DNA of 64,000 nt from Begonia masoniana. Taxonomy: Eukaryota; Streptophyta; Magnoliopsida; Cucurbitales; Begoniaceae. Of this stretch, positions 1-11,130 are shown one piece after another (position 1 is the stretch's first letter; each line of letters begins with the position of its first letter). The notes under the pieces were generated by a model. The model made no database searches. It saw nothing but the letters and a program-made list of their open reading frames with translations, and was not told the origin of the DNA. The stretch is from assembly GCA_022432975.1 (NCBI GenBank), contig CM039511.1, forward strand, positions 18,440,557 through 18,504,556, in the 5' to 3' direction. A program made the position numbers and the translations under genes.

Positions 1-79
1 GATAGATAATGAACATCTGTATTTACTCCATCTTCATGTTGATCAACATCTACCTTACAGTGCTTCTATTTGTTTCCAG

Positions 80-510
80 ATACTACTTGGATGTGTTGCC
101 AAAAACCTTTGACGAATATGTTACGTGGTTTTGTGATGAATGTGAACTGACCAAACCCACTCTTGACAAATCTAAAGTTCTTACACCTGGAAAAAGTATT
201 TTTCGAAGTCCTGAAGTACAGGCACAGAAGCAATTAGAAAGGAAAATTAAAAATAAAGCCAAGATAAAGTTGAAGAGAAAGGTGAAGAGTGAAAGTGAGG
301 GTCTGAATAAATCAATAGCTAATACTGAATCGTCCACAAGTCAATGTAGCCCACCAACTAATCATTTAATTAGGGCACACTTCAGAGACGCATGTGAAGG
401 TATGAAGGGCAAAATGCAGATGGAGTTGTATCAAGAAGATGGAGCTAACTCTGTTGAAAACACTTCACATTTCCTCGATCATCGTCAATCCTCTGCAGAA
501 CCCCCTGGAG
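80..510 (+). CDS. Exon of a PHD-finger-type protein (partial)
   Basis: An open exon bounded by a good acceptor (tttccag at 73-79) and a GT donor at 511. Its first residues read YYLDVLPKTFDEYVTWFCDECE, the C-terminal half of a plant PHD finger, including the tryptophan two residues before the final Cys-x-x-Cys zinc-ligand pair. After that comes a Lys-rich basic stretch (about residues 55-80 of the exon) and a Ser/Thr-rich tail. PHD fingers bind histone H3 tails; the layout resembles plant AIPP/EDM2-associated PHD proteins, but that assignment is inference. The N-terminal half of the finger should lie upstream of the window. It is not clear that the reading frame continues downstream, so this could be part of a pseudogene. 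Confidence 0.55.
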
Positions 511-590
511 GTTATAATCTCATGTTTTCATTTTTCTTAATTATTGTTGTTTTCATTTATCATAATAGTATGTTTAATATGTGATTGTAG

Positions 591-727
591 TGACCTAAAC
601 TCCAGTTTATGTAGGGAAAGATTATGCGTAAGGGACAAGAAATCTAAGAAAAAATTGAAGAATTCACGACCCGGATCCTAATCCAGCTAAGGAGAGACCC
701 TCTCCAAAAAATGTCCTGTTGTGTGGT
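591..727 (+). pseudogene. Possible next exon of the PHD-type gene, frame broken
   Basis: Follows an acceptor-like gattgtag and ends at a GT (gtacgt). One frame gives a Lys-rich peptide (VRDKKSKKKLKNSRPGS), matching the basic character of the preceding exon. It then hits TAA, while a -1 shift continues as PNPAKERPSPKNVLLCG. The splice phase with the upstream exon also does not fit cleanly. I read it as a decayed exon, with low certainty. Confidence 0.2.
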
Positions 728-1440
728 ACGTTAACAAGAGTTCATTGCAATAAGATAAATTAATCTCCATGTATTACTTTTTAGCTCTTAATTAAGCTTC
801 TATCTACTATTTTTATGCATTTCCAATTTGTGTTTTACTGGTATCTCAAAAGAGCTCATTGTTGCTTCGTAGGTATCTATCTTCGAGGATTCTCCGGCAG
901 CTACTCCACCGGCTATCGGAAATTGACGCGGAAGAACCTCTAAAGTCAAAATTAAGTTTTGATTTAACAATTTTTGATTTAACAATTTCTTTGTGAACAT
1001 TATCATAAATCGCAACTGCATGGATGTTGACCATATTCTTATTTTTTTTTTGTTAAATTTATAGATATTTAAGAATTTATGGAAAAGCATAGAACAATCA
1101 CATTATCTAGAGGCTTGATGTCACGTTTTATTTCAAATATAATTTCAATATTGAGTAAACAAATATAATTTATATAAATAAATCACATATAACAATACTG
1201 AAGCACCAATTACATGAAATAAATGTTGGTAAGAAGCAACATTTAGCTACTCTATCTAATAAATTTACTGCAACAGTAAAATATGTATACTTAAGCAACA
1301 ATCATAGAAACTACAATTTCCAAAAACTATAGAAATTCCAAGATGGGGATCACTAGGAATATTTGTACATCCTGAAAGAAAGGAAGTCATATATTGCACA
1401 AACTATCATTAGTAAAGGAACAAACTGAGGTGAATCAAGA
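728..1440. other. AT-rich non-coding stretch, no gene seen
   Basis: No ORF with recognisable similarity and no convincing splice pairs. The right end merges into DNA that is duplicated at 11131-12310. A shugoshin-derived 3' flank is likely but cannot be shown here. Confidence 0.4.
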
Positions 1441-2655
1441 AAAGATGACAGATTAGGTAGATTAAATAGCATTGCAGGACGAAAACATGGTTGATTCAGC
1501 CAAAATTTGATTCTCATTCGTGGAAACAATCAAAACAGAGCATACAGCCATGAGATTCACAGAGAATGAGAAACATACTACTTTCAACAACTGTTTTTTG
1601 AACAGAAATATGAAAAACACAAGAAACTATGAAACTGGAGCTATTAGAATTTTTCAAAATGACAGGAATGCTCAATTACGTTCCCAATTCTGAGAGTGGG
1701 GAAAAGAAAAGCTCACTTTTCTCGACACATCTTTACATTAATAGGAGTCTCCTTATAGGATCGTACTTTTTCAACTGCTCGCCTCATTGGCTTGCCATTG
1801 GATGCTCGTCGGTTTTCCTGAGTTTCGAATTTGGTGCCATTGTCTCATTTCTCTTCTTTTCCAAGTGCTGATCCCTCTGAAATTGCACAATTTACTTCTG
1901 TCTGGTCATTGCAGAGAAAAGAGACCGGGACTTCGGCTTCATCTATTTCAAGCAAATCTTGGGTTGGTCTTGGTTCCCCCACTTTAAACCTCATAGATTG
2001 CCTTCTGGTTTTGGCAGGCCTGTAAAATATAATAGTTTATAAATGTAAGTGGCATATTGCATTACAGAAGCAACTATCAATTGCACAGGCAAACCTTTTG
2101 TCATTATCCTCCCCAATATTACGAACTGAAAGGTCCAAGGCTGCAAATAAATCATAAAAAATAAACATTTGGGTACATTAAACTGAAGATCTTACACTAA
2201 TAAAGGATTATTCTACACTGACCCTCTATTTTTACATTTTTACATTCTAATAGAAGCTGCTGATATAGCATCTACATACAATCTTAACAAGTTCTATATA
2301 ATCAATCAATAATTATTACTAAATCCTCCTCTGTTTTCCTTCTCTCTCCTCCTCTTCTTTGTTCTCACTCTATCCTCCCTACTTTCACTGCTTTCCACTA
2401 ACTAATTGGAAAAATAAAATGGAGTTAAGGTTTAGGTTTCAATAATGGGAGACTATCCACTATAGCATTTTGTAACTAGCTTGGATTACAACCTCTAGGA
2501 CACAGTCGACTTTCTTCACTTTATTCTTCGTCCAATTTTTCCAATGGGAAAGTACTTTGTCAGGGTTTGTTGTGCGTATAATGATGTTTTAATACGAAGA
2601 AAATGATCTTCTAGTGAAGTTTTGGATAAGGATTTGCAGTTTGAGTTGCTTGGTT
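1441..2655 (-). repeat. Segmental duplicate of the shugoshin 3' end, copy 1
   Basis: This block is almost collinear with 11131-12310, with scattered substitutions and a few small indels. Similarity stops at the right edge where an Athila-type LTR fragment begins. In copy 2 similarity begins immediately after the end of a gypsy LTR (11130). The two copies therefore flank the transposon cluster 2656-11130. Confidence 0.85.
1713..2140 (-). pseudogene. SGO: Shugoshin 3' exons, truncated duplicate
   Basis: Two exons on the minus strand. A 46-nt exon at 2140-2095 encodes LDLSVRNIGEDNDK. The last exon at 2019-1713 encodes the conserved basic C-terminal shugoshin motif (RPAKTRRQSMRF, then PTQDLLEIDEA) and ends in a second basic block with RRAVEKVRSYKETP and KMCREK. 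Acceptor tttacag and donor GT are present and phases match those of the fuller copy at 11410-26162. An in-frame TGA at 1847-1845 cuts off the last basic block. The same TGA is in copy 2, so it predates the duplication or is this lineage's genuine stop. Upstream exons are absent, cut off by the Athila-type fragment at 2656. Confidence 0.8.
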
Positions 2656-2897
2656 TTTTATTAATTAGAGTTAATCTCATTTTTATTGTTTTGCTATTTT
2701 ACATTAGTTTATTTTAATTGTTTTAGTTGTTATTTTAATTTCAATTCTTGAAATCATAAAACGTATGTTTAATTTAGAATTAAGATTAATTATTTCCATT
2801 ATTAATTAACAAGTCCTTGTGGGTTCGACACTCTATCTATCACTGTATTATTTGTTGCGACTCATACACTTGCGAACTATTTTTCACAACAAGTTTT

Positions 2898-2915
2898 TGG
2901 CACCGATGCCAGAGA
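2898..2915 (+). other. Degenerate tRNA-Asp-type primer binding site
   Basis: tggcaccgatgccagaga directly after the LTR end resembles the complement of the 3' end of plant tRNA-Asp (TGGCGCCGTTGCCGGGGA), the usual Athila primer, with a few substitutions. It marks the LTR/leader boundary. Confidence 0.7.
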
Positions 2916-3007
2916 CTTTATTATTAATATCAAATTAATTATTTTTAGTTTTATATTGAATTCTATTTATTTTATTTCTTTATTTTCGTGGTATTCCCAG
3001 GTGTATA

Positions 3008-3333
3008 CGTAAAGAAGGAGATGCTAATCTTCTCCCGCTCAATCTTGAAATTGAGCGTACGTGTCGACAAAATCGTAGAGAGAGAAGAGAAGTTATTCAA
3101 CAAGCGCGTGCCATCATGGGTAATAATGGGGAGGATAATATTGAGCACCGGACCTTACTTGATTATGTTATACCTATTGTATCCAGAGTGCATTCAGCTA
3201 TTTGCAAACCAGCCATCGCTGCTAATTTTGAAATTAAGCTGGACACCTTGCACATGATTCAACAATTTCAATTTAGTGGATTACCTTCAGAAGACCCCAA
3301 AAATCATATTGCCAATTTTTTAGAAGTATGCGT
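3008..3333 (+). pseudogene. Athila-type gag, N-terminal part
   Basis: One frame runs through EIERTCRQNRRERRE, then MGNNGEDNIEHRTLLDYVIP, and ends IQQFQFSGLPSEDPKNHIAN, the conserved start of the Athila gag capsid region. It is cut at 3333 by the SIRE-type element; the capsid continues at 6300 (CDTFRFHNVGDG). The break lies inside a 5-bp target-site duplication, tgcgt at 3329-3333 against tgcga at 6300-6304 (one mismatch). Confidence 0.8.
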
Positions 3334-4682
3334 TGTTGACTTAAATAATGTTTAAGTCTAACGATGTTTTTAATGATGTGTTTTTAAGAAGTGTAATTTG
3401 ATTAAATTAAATATATGAGATTAATAAATTGATTAATAAGTTAAATATTGACCTCCAAATATATATGTCCCTAAATCTTCAGTGGAAATACCCTTTGAAA
3501 ATGGTATTTTATTTGTTTAACAAATCTGTCAAGTGTTCAGGGTGTGATAGCAAAACAGGGCTGAAAATGATAAAATATTGCACATCCACCGCTGGCATTC
3601 AAAGGTCACATCCACCGCTAGCTAAACGACAAAGACCACATCCACCGCTGGCATTTCAAAGAAGACTTCCACCGCTAGCTAAACGACAAAGTTCACATCC
3701 ACCGCTAGCATTTCAAAAAAGACTTCCACCGCTAGCTAAATGACAAAGGCAACATCCACCGCTAGCAAAACGACAAAGTTCAACATCCACAGCTTGATTT
3801 TCAAAGACAACATCCACCGCTGGAATTTCAAAGACAACATCCACCGCTGGAATTTCAAAGACAACATCCACCGCTGGACAGTATCGGTTCGAGCATTTTA
3901 AAGCTACATCTACCGATGGCGGTTTAAGTATTTCAAAGTTACATCTACCGATGGCGGTTCAAACATTGTAAAGCAACATCTTCCGCTAGAATTTAAAAAG
4001 ACCGCGAAGCTACAGTGATAGTCGTCCAGAGCCTTAACTCCAGACCATTAATGGCCGACGAATGAAAGCGACTTCAGAACGCAACGGCTAGCCATCTAAG
4101 TACGGATGTTTCTCCAACGGCTATATTTCTATTTTTAGATGAAGCATTCTAGATCTGAAGCCGATTTCAAACAGAGTACAAATAGAAGAAAGAAGCTTGG
4201 GAAAAGAACTTTTGCTGAATTTCTCTCTGAGCCCTAACGAGCAGAATACTTCAAATTACTCTGTATTTTATTCTACATCTCTCTATATTTCCTGAACTTG
4301 AGATTCATCAATGTGAGAGACTGTAGTCTGTGCTGTAAACTTTTATCCATACTGTAAAAGTGTAAAAGCAGTGGATTGTCACCCGTGAAGAACAATCCAG
4401 ATTGTAAGGCTGTAGATCGACGCCCGTGAAGCTCGATTTGGTATTCTCGTTGAGGAGAAGTTAAGGATCTTCAAGGGGGAAACCTTGAAGCGTGGACGTA
4501 GGCAGGTTTTGGTCGAACCACGTAAAAACTCTCGGCATTGTTTTTTCTCTCTCTCTTTACTTTTATTGCTTGATTGCTCACTGTTAACTTATAAGTTTAA
4601 CACAAGGGAGAAAACGATTAGATTAACAATTAAGTTTAAAAAGTCTAATTCACCCCCCCTCTTAGACAATTACGATCCTACA
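3334..4682 (+). repeat. 5' LTR of the defective SIRE-type element
   Basis: 1,349 bp, TG...CA. The left part (about 3580-3990) is a run of short tandem units built on catccaccgctgg/agc and aaacgacaaag, about 27 and 36 bp long. The right end has the pyrimidine-rich block and cttagacaattacgatcctaca shared with the SIRE LTRs at 31268 and 40222. The right half matches 5674-6299 with a low level of substitutions. Confidence 0.9.
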
Positions 4683-4684
4683 AT

Positions 4685-4696
4685 TGGTATCAGAGC
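4685..4696 (+). other. Primer binding site, initiator tRNA-Met
   Basis: tggtatcagagc, two bases after the LTR end, is the standard complement of the initiator-Met tRNA 3' end used by Ty1/copia elements. Confidence 0.9.
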
Positions 4697-4754
4697 GAGG
4701 TGTAACATTGTCTAAGTTGCATTTTTTCTTGAAATATTTTGTGATATATCTGAA

Positions 4755-5673
4755 ATGGCATTTAACACTACACACGTAGAGGGCCAATCAATTACTAGAC
4801 CTCCATTCTTTGATGGGAATGACTATGGTTATTGGAAGTCTAGGATGAGAATCTTTGTTCAGGCTATGGATTATGAACTATGGAATATTATAGAAAATGG
4901 TCTATTTAAAGCCATGAAAACAGAGAATTAAATTAGAGTTCCTAAGGCCCCTCACGAATTAACAGACTTTGATAAGAAAAATTTGAGTTTGAATGCTAAG
5001 GCAACTAACACTCTATATTGTGCCTTAAATAGAGATGAATTTAATAGGGTACAAGGGTGTGATAGTGTATATGAGATATGGAGATTGCTTGAGATTACTC
5101 ATGAAGGAACTAATCAAGTTAAAGAGAGTAAAATGAGTATGTTAGTCCATGAGTACGAATTATTCTCTATGAAAAAGGATGAAACCATTAACTCCATGTT
5201 TACACGATATTCTAATATTATTAATGGTTTAAAAGTGGTTGGTAAGATTTATTCAGGCGAAGAATTAGTAAGAAAGATCCTTCGGTACCTGCCAAGAGCC
5301 TGGCAACCGAAAGTGACTGCCAAACTAAAAGCTCGAGATCTCAAGGTTCTCAAACTTGAAGAACTCATTGGCTCTCTCATGACACATGAGATCACCATGA
5401 GAGCAAATGAGAAGGAGGATCTTAAAGAAAAGAGGATCACCAAAAGAAAGGATATTGCACTCAAAGCCTCCTCCAGTAAATAAGATGAATCTGAACTAGA
5501 AGAGGATGATGAGGAGATTGCATTCATAACAAGAAGGTTTAGTAGATTTCTCCAACGGAAAAGATTGAATGAGAGGATATTCTCAAAGGGAGAAAAGCCT
5601 CAAAAGGATAAGGAGATTACCTGCTACGAATGTGGGAAGCTTGGACACATCAAGGCCGAGTGTCCACAAGCAA
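4755..5673 (+). pseudogene. SIRE-type gag, broken and truncated
   Basis: Starts ATG GCA TTT AAC, homologous throughout with the gag at 32744-34302. Visible landmarks are FFDGNDYGYWKSRMRIF, the YCALNRDEFNRVQGC block, and the CCHC knuckle CYECGKLGHIKAEC at about 5620-5661. In-frame TAA codons lie at 4929 and about 5481. Immediately after the knuckle the frame runs into 3' LTR sequence, so the open frame 5565-5855 is a zinc-knuckle/LTR chimera, not a natural protein. Confidence 0.85.
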
Positions 5674-6299
5674 ACGAACGAAAGCGACTTCAGAACGCAA
5701 CGGCTAGCCATCTAAGTACGGATGTTTCTCCAACGGCTATATTTCTATTTTCAGATGAGAAGCATTCCAGATCTGAAGTCAATTTCAAACAGAGTACAAA
5801 TAGAAGAAAGAAGCTCGGGAAAAGAACTTTTGCTGAATTTCTCTCTGAGCCCTAACGAGCATAATACTTCAAATTACTCTGTATTTTATTCTACATCTCT
5901 CTATATTTCCTGAACTTGAGATTCATCAGTGTGAGAGACTGTAGTCTGTACTGTAAACTTTTATTCATACTATAAAAGTGTAAAGGCAGTGGATTGTCGC
6001 CCGTGAAGAACAATCCAGATTGTAAGGCTGTAGATCGACGCCCATAAAGCTCAATCTGGTATTCTCGTTGAGGAGAAGTTAAGGATCTTCAAGGGGGAAA
6101 CTTTGAAGCGTGGACATAGGTAGGTTTTAGCCGAACCACGTAAAAACTCTCGGTGTTGTTTTTTCTCTCTCTCTTTACTTTTATTGCTTGATTGCTCATT
6201 GTTAACTTATATGTTTAACACAAGGGAGAAAACGATTAGATTAACAATTAAGTTTAAAAAGTCTAATTCACCCCCATCTTAGACAATTACGATCCTACA
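5674..6299 (+). repeat. 3' LTR remnant (right half) of the defective SIRE-type element
   Basis: Matches 4060-4682 of the 5' LTR, beginning at cgaacgaaagcgacttcag. The U3 tandem-repeat half is missing. It ends ...gatcctaca followed by the target-site duplication tgcga. Confidence 0.85.
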
Positions 6300-8892
6300 T
6301 GCGATACTTTTCGATTTCACAATGTGGGGGATGGTGCAGTGAGGTTACGTCTATTTTCATTCTCATTACGGGATCGTGCGAAGAACTGGCTTAACTCTTT
6401 GCCAGCTAATTCTATTACTACTTGGGAAGATTTATGTAAGAAATGTCTTTCCAAGTTCTTTCCTTTCGAGAAGACAGCTAAGCTTCGTAACGATATAATC
6501 AACTTCAGTCAATTTGATGGGGAAACACTATATAAGGCATGTGCACGCTTCAAGGATATGTTACGAAAGTGTCCAAACCATGGCTTACCGAAGTGGATGC
6601 ATATTCAAACTTTTTATGTGGGATTATCTGACTTTACTAAAACTCTGGTCAATGTTGCTGCAGGTGGAGCATTAATGAGAAAAGCTGAAGAAACCGCTTA
6701 TGATTTATTGGAGGAATTAGCACTTAATAATGACCAATGTCCAGTGGAGCGATCAATTATGAAGCGCACAACGGGTACTCCAGAACTTCAGGCTATGAAA
6801 GCTTTAACTCTACAAGTTGCCTCATTAACTAAGCAACTACAGGAATCTCATATGGCAGCAAGTGTTGGGAAAACATCGAAAGTTAATTGTCAGTGGTGTC
6901 AAGGGCCACATTTGAGTGAAGAATGTCAAGATAAAAATCTCATGTCAAATGAACCCGCAGAGCAAGCTAACTATATGGGCAATTTCAATCGTCAAGGCAA
7001 TCCAAATTTTAATACTTATAATCCAGGATGGCGACAACACTCGAATTTTTCATAGAGGAATTCTAAAAATGCTATGCAGCCACCTCAAGCAGCTCAACTC
7101 GGTTTGTCTCAACAAGTGGAGAAGAAAAATGATCTTGAAACAGCCCTTATGCAGTTTATGACCGAGACCCATACAACAATGCAAAATCAATCAGCTCAAA
7201 TTCGTAGTCTTGAAAATCAACTTGGTCAATTTGCAAGCGTTATTAATGGAAGACCTCAAGGCTCACTACCAAGTAACACAGAGGTGAATCAAAAAGATCA
7301 TTGTAATGCAATCACCACTCGAAAGGGAACAGTAATTGAACCAGTGCAAAGAGAGAAAAACGTGCCAAAAGATGTTAATGAGGATTCCACTGCAGGTGAA
7401 GTTCAAAAGTCACAATCATCTCATCAATCACCTCCGGTGCCATTTCCACAAAGATTGAAAAATGTGAAGCTTGATAAACAATTTTCTCAATTCTTTGATG
7501 TCTTCAAGAAGCTCCACATTAATATTCTGTTTGCCGATGCATTGGAACAAATGCTGAGTTATGTCAAATTTATGAAAGATATTCTTTCCCACGAGCGTAA
7601 AATAGAGGAGTGTGGTATTATAGCTCTTACAGAAGAATGCAGTGCCATTATTCAGAGGAAGCTCTCGCAAAAATTAAAAGATCCGGGAAGTTTTACGGTA
7701 CCTTGCGAGATTGGCAATTCTGTATTTACTAGGGCACTATGCGATTTGAGGGTGAGCATTAATTTGATGCCTTTATCTATATTCCCGAAACTCAATCTAG
7801 GCGAAGCCAAACTGACAGGGGTTACATTATTGATGGCCGATCGCTCTATTAAATACCCGAGAGGAATCTTTGAAGATGTGCCCATAAAAGTAGACAAATT
7901 CATATTCCTTGCTGATTTTATTGTGCTTGATATGGAAGAAGATCGAGATGTGCCGATTATTTTGGGTAGACCATTCCTTGCTACGACTCGTGCCCTTATT
8001 GATGTACAAAAAAGTGAATTGAGTTTGAGAGTGCAGGATGAAGAAGTCAAATTTAATGTCTTCAAAGCCATGAAATATCCAGGAGATAACAATGATGTTT
8101 TTCGCGTGGAAGTTACCGAGTCCACGACCGATGAAGTTGCACTTCAACCTAATGACCCTTCAGAAGCTTGTATGTTTGAGCAGAATTATTTTCTGGAAGA
8201 GGCCAAGGAAGTACGTGGTTATGCAATGTGGATGGACTCTTATGAGCCGAATAGGAGGTCATATTATGAAAATTTGGGTGAAGGCTCATCACGCACGTTG
8301 CCATCCATTGAGCAACCACCGGTGTTAGAACTGAAAACACTGCCTGCACATTTAAAATACGCATATTTACAGGCCACATCTTCTTTACCAGTAATTATTT
8401 CCGTTGATTTATCTACAGAAGAAGAAGAGAAATTACTCCGAGTTCTCCAAAAATTCAAATCGGCAATTGGTTGGACTTTGGCAGATTTAAAGGAGATCAG
8501 CTCATCTTTTTGTATGCATAGAATTCTTAAGGAGGAAGGTCACAAGCCATCAGTGGAACACCAACAATGTCTCAACCCCACCATGAAAGAAGTAGTGCGA
8601 AAAGAAATCTTAAAGTGGTTAGATGCAGGGGTGATATATCCAATTTCTAATAGTTCATGGGTTAGCCCCGTCCAAGTTGTACCGAAAAAGGGCGGGATGA
8701 CAGTTGTGCAAAATGAAAATAATGAGCTCATTCCTACTCGCACTGTTACTGGTTGGCGCATATGTATGGACTATAGGAAATTAAACAAGGCTATATGAAA
8801 AGATCACTTCCCACTTCCGTTTATTGATCAGATGCTTGACAGGCTCTCAGGACACGAATTTTATTGTTTTCTTGATGGTTACTCCGGGCTTG
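6300..8892 (+). pseudogene. Athila-type gag (rest), protease and start of RT
   Basis: A single frame resumes after the nested element. The capsid includes RDRAKNWLNSLP and the C-terminal nucleocapsid-like motif CQWCQGPHLSEEC. A stop at 7053-7055 follows, then the frame continues to a retropepsin region (ALCDLRVSINLMP; catalytic Asp kept, the following Gly replaced by Arg), IILGRPFLAT, the RT entry (LKWLDAGVIYPISNSSWVSP) and GWRICMDYRKLNKAI. A TGA at 8796-8798 precedes KDHFPLPFIDQMLDRL and the RT motif ending FLDGYSG, where the element stops. Not functional. Confidence 0.85.
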
Positions 8893-11130
8893 ACACATGT
8901 TCAACTTGTTGAAGAAGCCATGTTCTTCCTCTTTTCTCTTCCCTCCTACGTGAAACACTTCTCATTTCTCTCTTCTCTGTTTCTCTCTTTCACGCAAACC
9001 AGACAACTTCTTCTCCACGCCAACGATCAATGAAGTCCTTCCTTCCTCCTGATTTCTCCGTCTAAGGTAACCCTCTACGCTAGTTAATGAGTTTTGACTA
9101 GTTATACGTGAGTTCCGTTGAAGATTTAGGGTTAAGGTTTTGGAGAAAACTTATCGTTTTTGTACAAAAACACGCTAGAATATTATCTAAGGGTTTGAAT
9201 GGAACTTAGAGAGAGTTCTACTAAGTTTGTTAGTTAGCATTTTTCAACGTGGTTTATGTTCGATCGTGCATGATATAGGTTCGAGAATCGCCGAGGACTT
9301 ACGTGCAAGATTTTCAACTTTACGGACATCAGGTAAGTTTATACGTTTAAGTTGGCCCTTAAGGCCCTACTTCACGGAGGTACTAGGTTCTGGTTGTTGG
9401 GTAGTTAGGTAGTAAGTTGTGTTCTATGTTAAACGTGTGTTGTTTTATGTTTAGTTCCAATATCCTATTGCTTGTTTATGTTACGTTTAAGCACCATATA
9501 TGTTCATGCATACACATTTTCCTGAAAGTCATGTAAATATTTTGTGCACGAGATTTGAAGTTAAGAAAGATAAAATGTGAATGTAATGTACGATATGTGC
9601 GGGACGGGGACTGGCACCCTGTTATGTATCCCTGTTATGTATCTCTGTTATGTATCTCTATTATGTGCCTGATAGTGCACTCCTATTGCGCCAGTTCCCC
9701 TATAAGCCCCACTTATATCCCAGTCCACTTGAACGTAATGTAAAGTAATGTTCATGTATTTTAAAAGTTCATGCATAGTATATGCATCACTGCATTGTAT
9801 GTTCTTACTGAGCTTTAGGCTCATAGTTGAACTCCCTATTGTAGGTATGGATCCTCCAGATGAGGACCTTGTGCCTCAGGCCGACGAGAAGGTGTTGCTG
9901 GCGGAACGAGCTTGCGGGGGTTGGTTGTGGCAGCCATACATAATTTGATCCTGTGGGGATAGTTTGGAAGTGTATGTCAAGTTTTGTATAGTTCTTGAGA
10001 ATTCTGGATAATGTATAGGTATTGTGTTGATATTTTGAAAACTCTGTGCTGACAGTTGCATCCTGAAATGTATTGAAATCGTTTGGGATTTCCTTTAGGT
10101 TGTGCATGGATTGTCTAGAGTTTTAGAGCTATCCATGCAGTTAGATTTCTTGAACTTCTGTCACGTTTTCAAACATGTCTAAAATTATGTTTTGAATCAG
10201 GTTCTTGGGGTTTTAAGTTTTCTGTGTCAAAAGAAGTAAATCGTCAAACAGAGAGGTAGCCGATCGATCACCTGGGGTAACCGATCAATCAGCGGAGTAT
10301 ATATGCCTTTCGAGTTTTTCAAGTCTTCCAACTTTCTCAGTCGTCCATTTATGTCGTCCAGACGCATTAGAATCCTTCTTATAAATTTTCAGCTAAGTGT
10401 TCTGGCAGAGGCCACATCATCCGATTCTGTCGTCCAAACCTGTCGTCCATTCGGCCTTCTGTTCATGTCGACCGTTCTGGCTACTGTTTCAATCGTCCAT
10501 TCTGCCTTCTGTTTCTATCGACTGTTATGCCTTCTGTTTCTATCGACCGTTCTGCCTTCTATTTCTGTCGTCCATTCTGCCTTCTAGTTCTGTCGTCCAT
10601 TTCAGTAAAAGTTAAACGTCATCCATTCCTGTCTATTGCAACATCGTCCACTTCTACCTTCTGTTTCCGCCGTCCACTTCTGTCTTCCTGTTTTCATGTC
10701 TCTTTGTCTTCCTGCTTTCGTTCGGAGTACTCGTCCAAAGCTCATTCGTCCAAATTTCAAATGTTCCTATCTTTCTGTTTTCTTCTGTCATTTATTTCTG
10801 TAGTCCGATTTTAATTGTCTTCCAGTTTTAAATATGTCATTCAATTTACCATGCTCCTTCAAATATGGCTTCTAGTCTTCAATTCTAGAGAGGGTTTTCT
10901 ATGTTTCTTCCTGTTTTCTTCAGTCTTCTATTACTGTAGTCCAAATTTTTAATATGTCTTATGATTCCCTGTCTTCCGATTCTGTTTTCCAATTCCTCCT
11001 ATATCTTCCGGTTTACAAATCTAGAGAAGGTTTTTCTCTGTTAAAGTTTTAAAAGTTCCAAAAAAATAATTCACGTATTAAATGTCCGGAGTGAGGCTCG
11101 CCGACCCCGATCGGGTCGGGGGTCGTCACA
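8893..11130 (+). mobile_element. Truncated Ty3/gypsy LTR (family of the 30511 solo LTR)
   Basis: Aligns to the solo LTR at 30511-43304 from its position about 30743 onward (tgttcaacttgttga...) to the same terminus (gggtcggg/ggtcgtcaca). The first roughly 230 bp are missing and Athila RT sequence abuts instead. It contains the conserved blocks ggcccttaaggccctac and cttactgagctttaggctc, and a pyrimidine-rich region with repeated tctgtcgtcca units (10330-10800). It ends inside the shugoshin duplicate at 11131. No coding function. Confidence 0.8.

Larger units (their letters stand above)
3334..6299 (+). mobile_element. Defective SIRE-type Ty1/copia element nested in Athila gag
   Basis: Begins TGTTGACTT and ends GATCCTACA, the same termini as the full element at 31268-41621. 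It has one complete LTR (3334-4682), an initiator-Met primer site, the front of gag up to the first CCHC zinc knuckle, then an abrupt jump into the second half of its own 3' LTR (from about 5674). All of pol and the envelope-like region are missing. The deletion junction is the notable feature; LTR divergence and stops in gag show that it is not recent. Confidence 0.9.
2656..8892 (+). mobile_element. Truncated Athila-type Ty3/gypsy element, split by a SIRE-type insertion
   Basis: Contains the 3' part of a 5' LTR (about 2656-2896), a primer binding site, gag, protease and the start of reverse transcriptase. RT breaks off just after its first catalytic motif (FLDGYSG at about 8870), where sequence of an unrelated gypsy LTR begins. 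No 3' LTR is present. The coding region is interrupted at 3334-6299 by another retrotransposon. Athila elements are large, often pericentromeric gypsy elements. This one is dead: no RT core, RNase H or integrase, and several stops. Confidence 0.85.

Noticed and set aside
2898..2915. tRNA gene fragment
   Set aside because: Only the short primer-complement is present, at the expected place after an LTR; no tRNA arms.
3429..3743. ORF with repeated Pro-Pro-Leu-Ala motifs, looks like a repeat protein
   Set aside because: It is a translation of the short tandem units in the U3 part of a SIRE-type LTR; frame and units have no other support.
3580..3990. Short regularly spaced repeats resembling a CRISPR array
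   Set aside because: Units are contiguous with no unique spacers, lie inside an LTR, and this is a plant nuclear genome.
5565..5855. Open frame joining a zinc knuckle to a novel tail
   Set aside because: The tail is LTR sequence found again at 4058-4240; it is a deletion junction, not a gene fusion.
10303..10814. Overlapping Ser/Phe/Cys-rich ORFs
   Set aside because: They follow pyrimidine-rich tctgtcgtcca repeats of a gypsy LTR.
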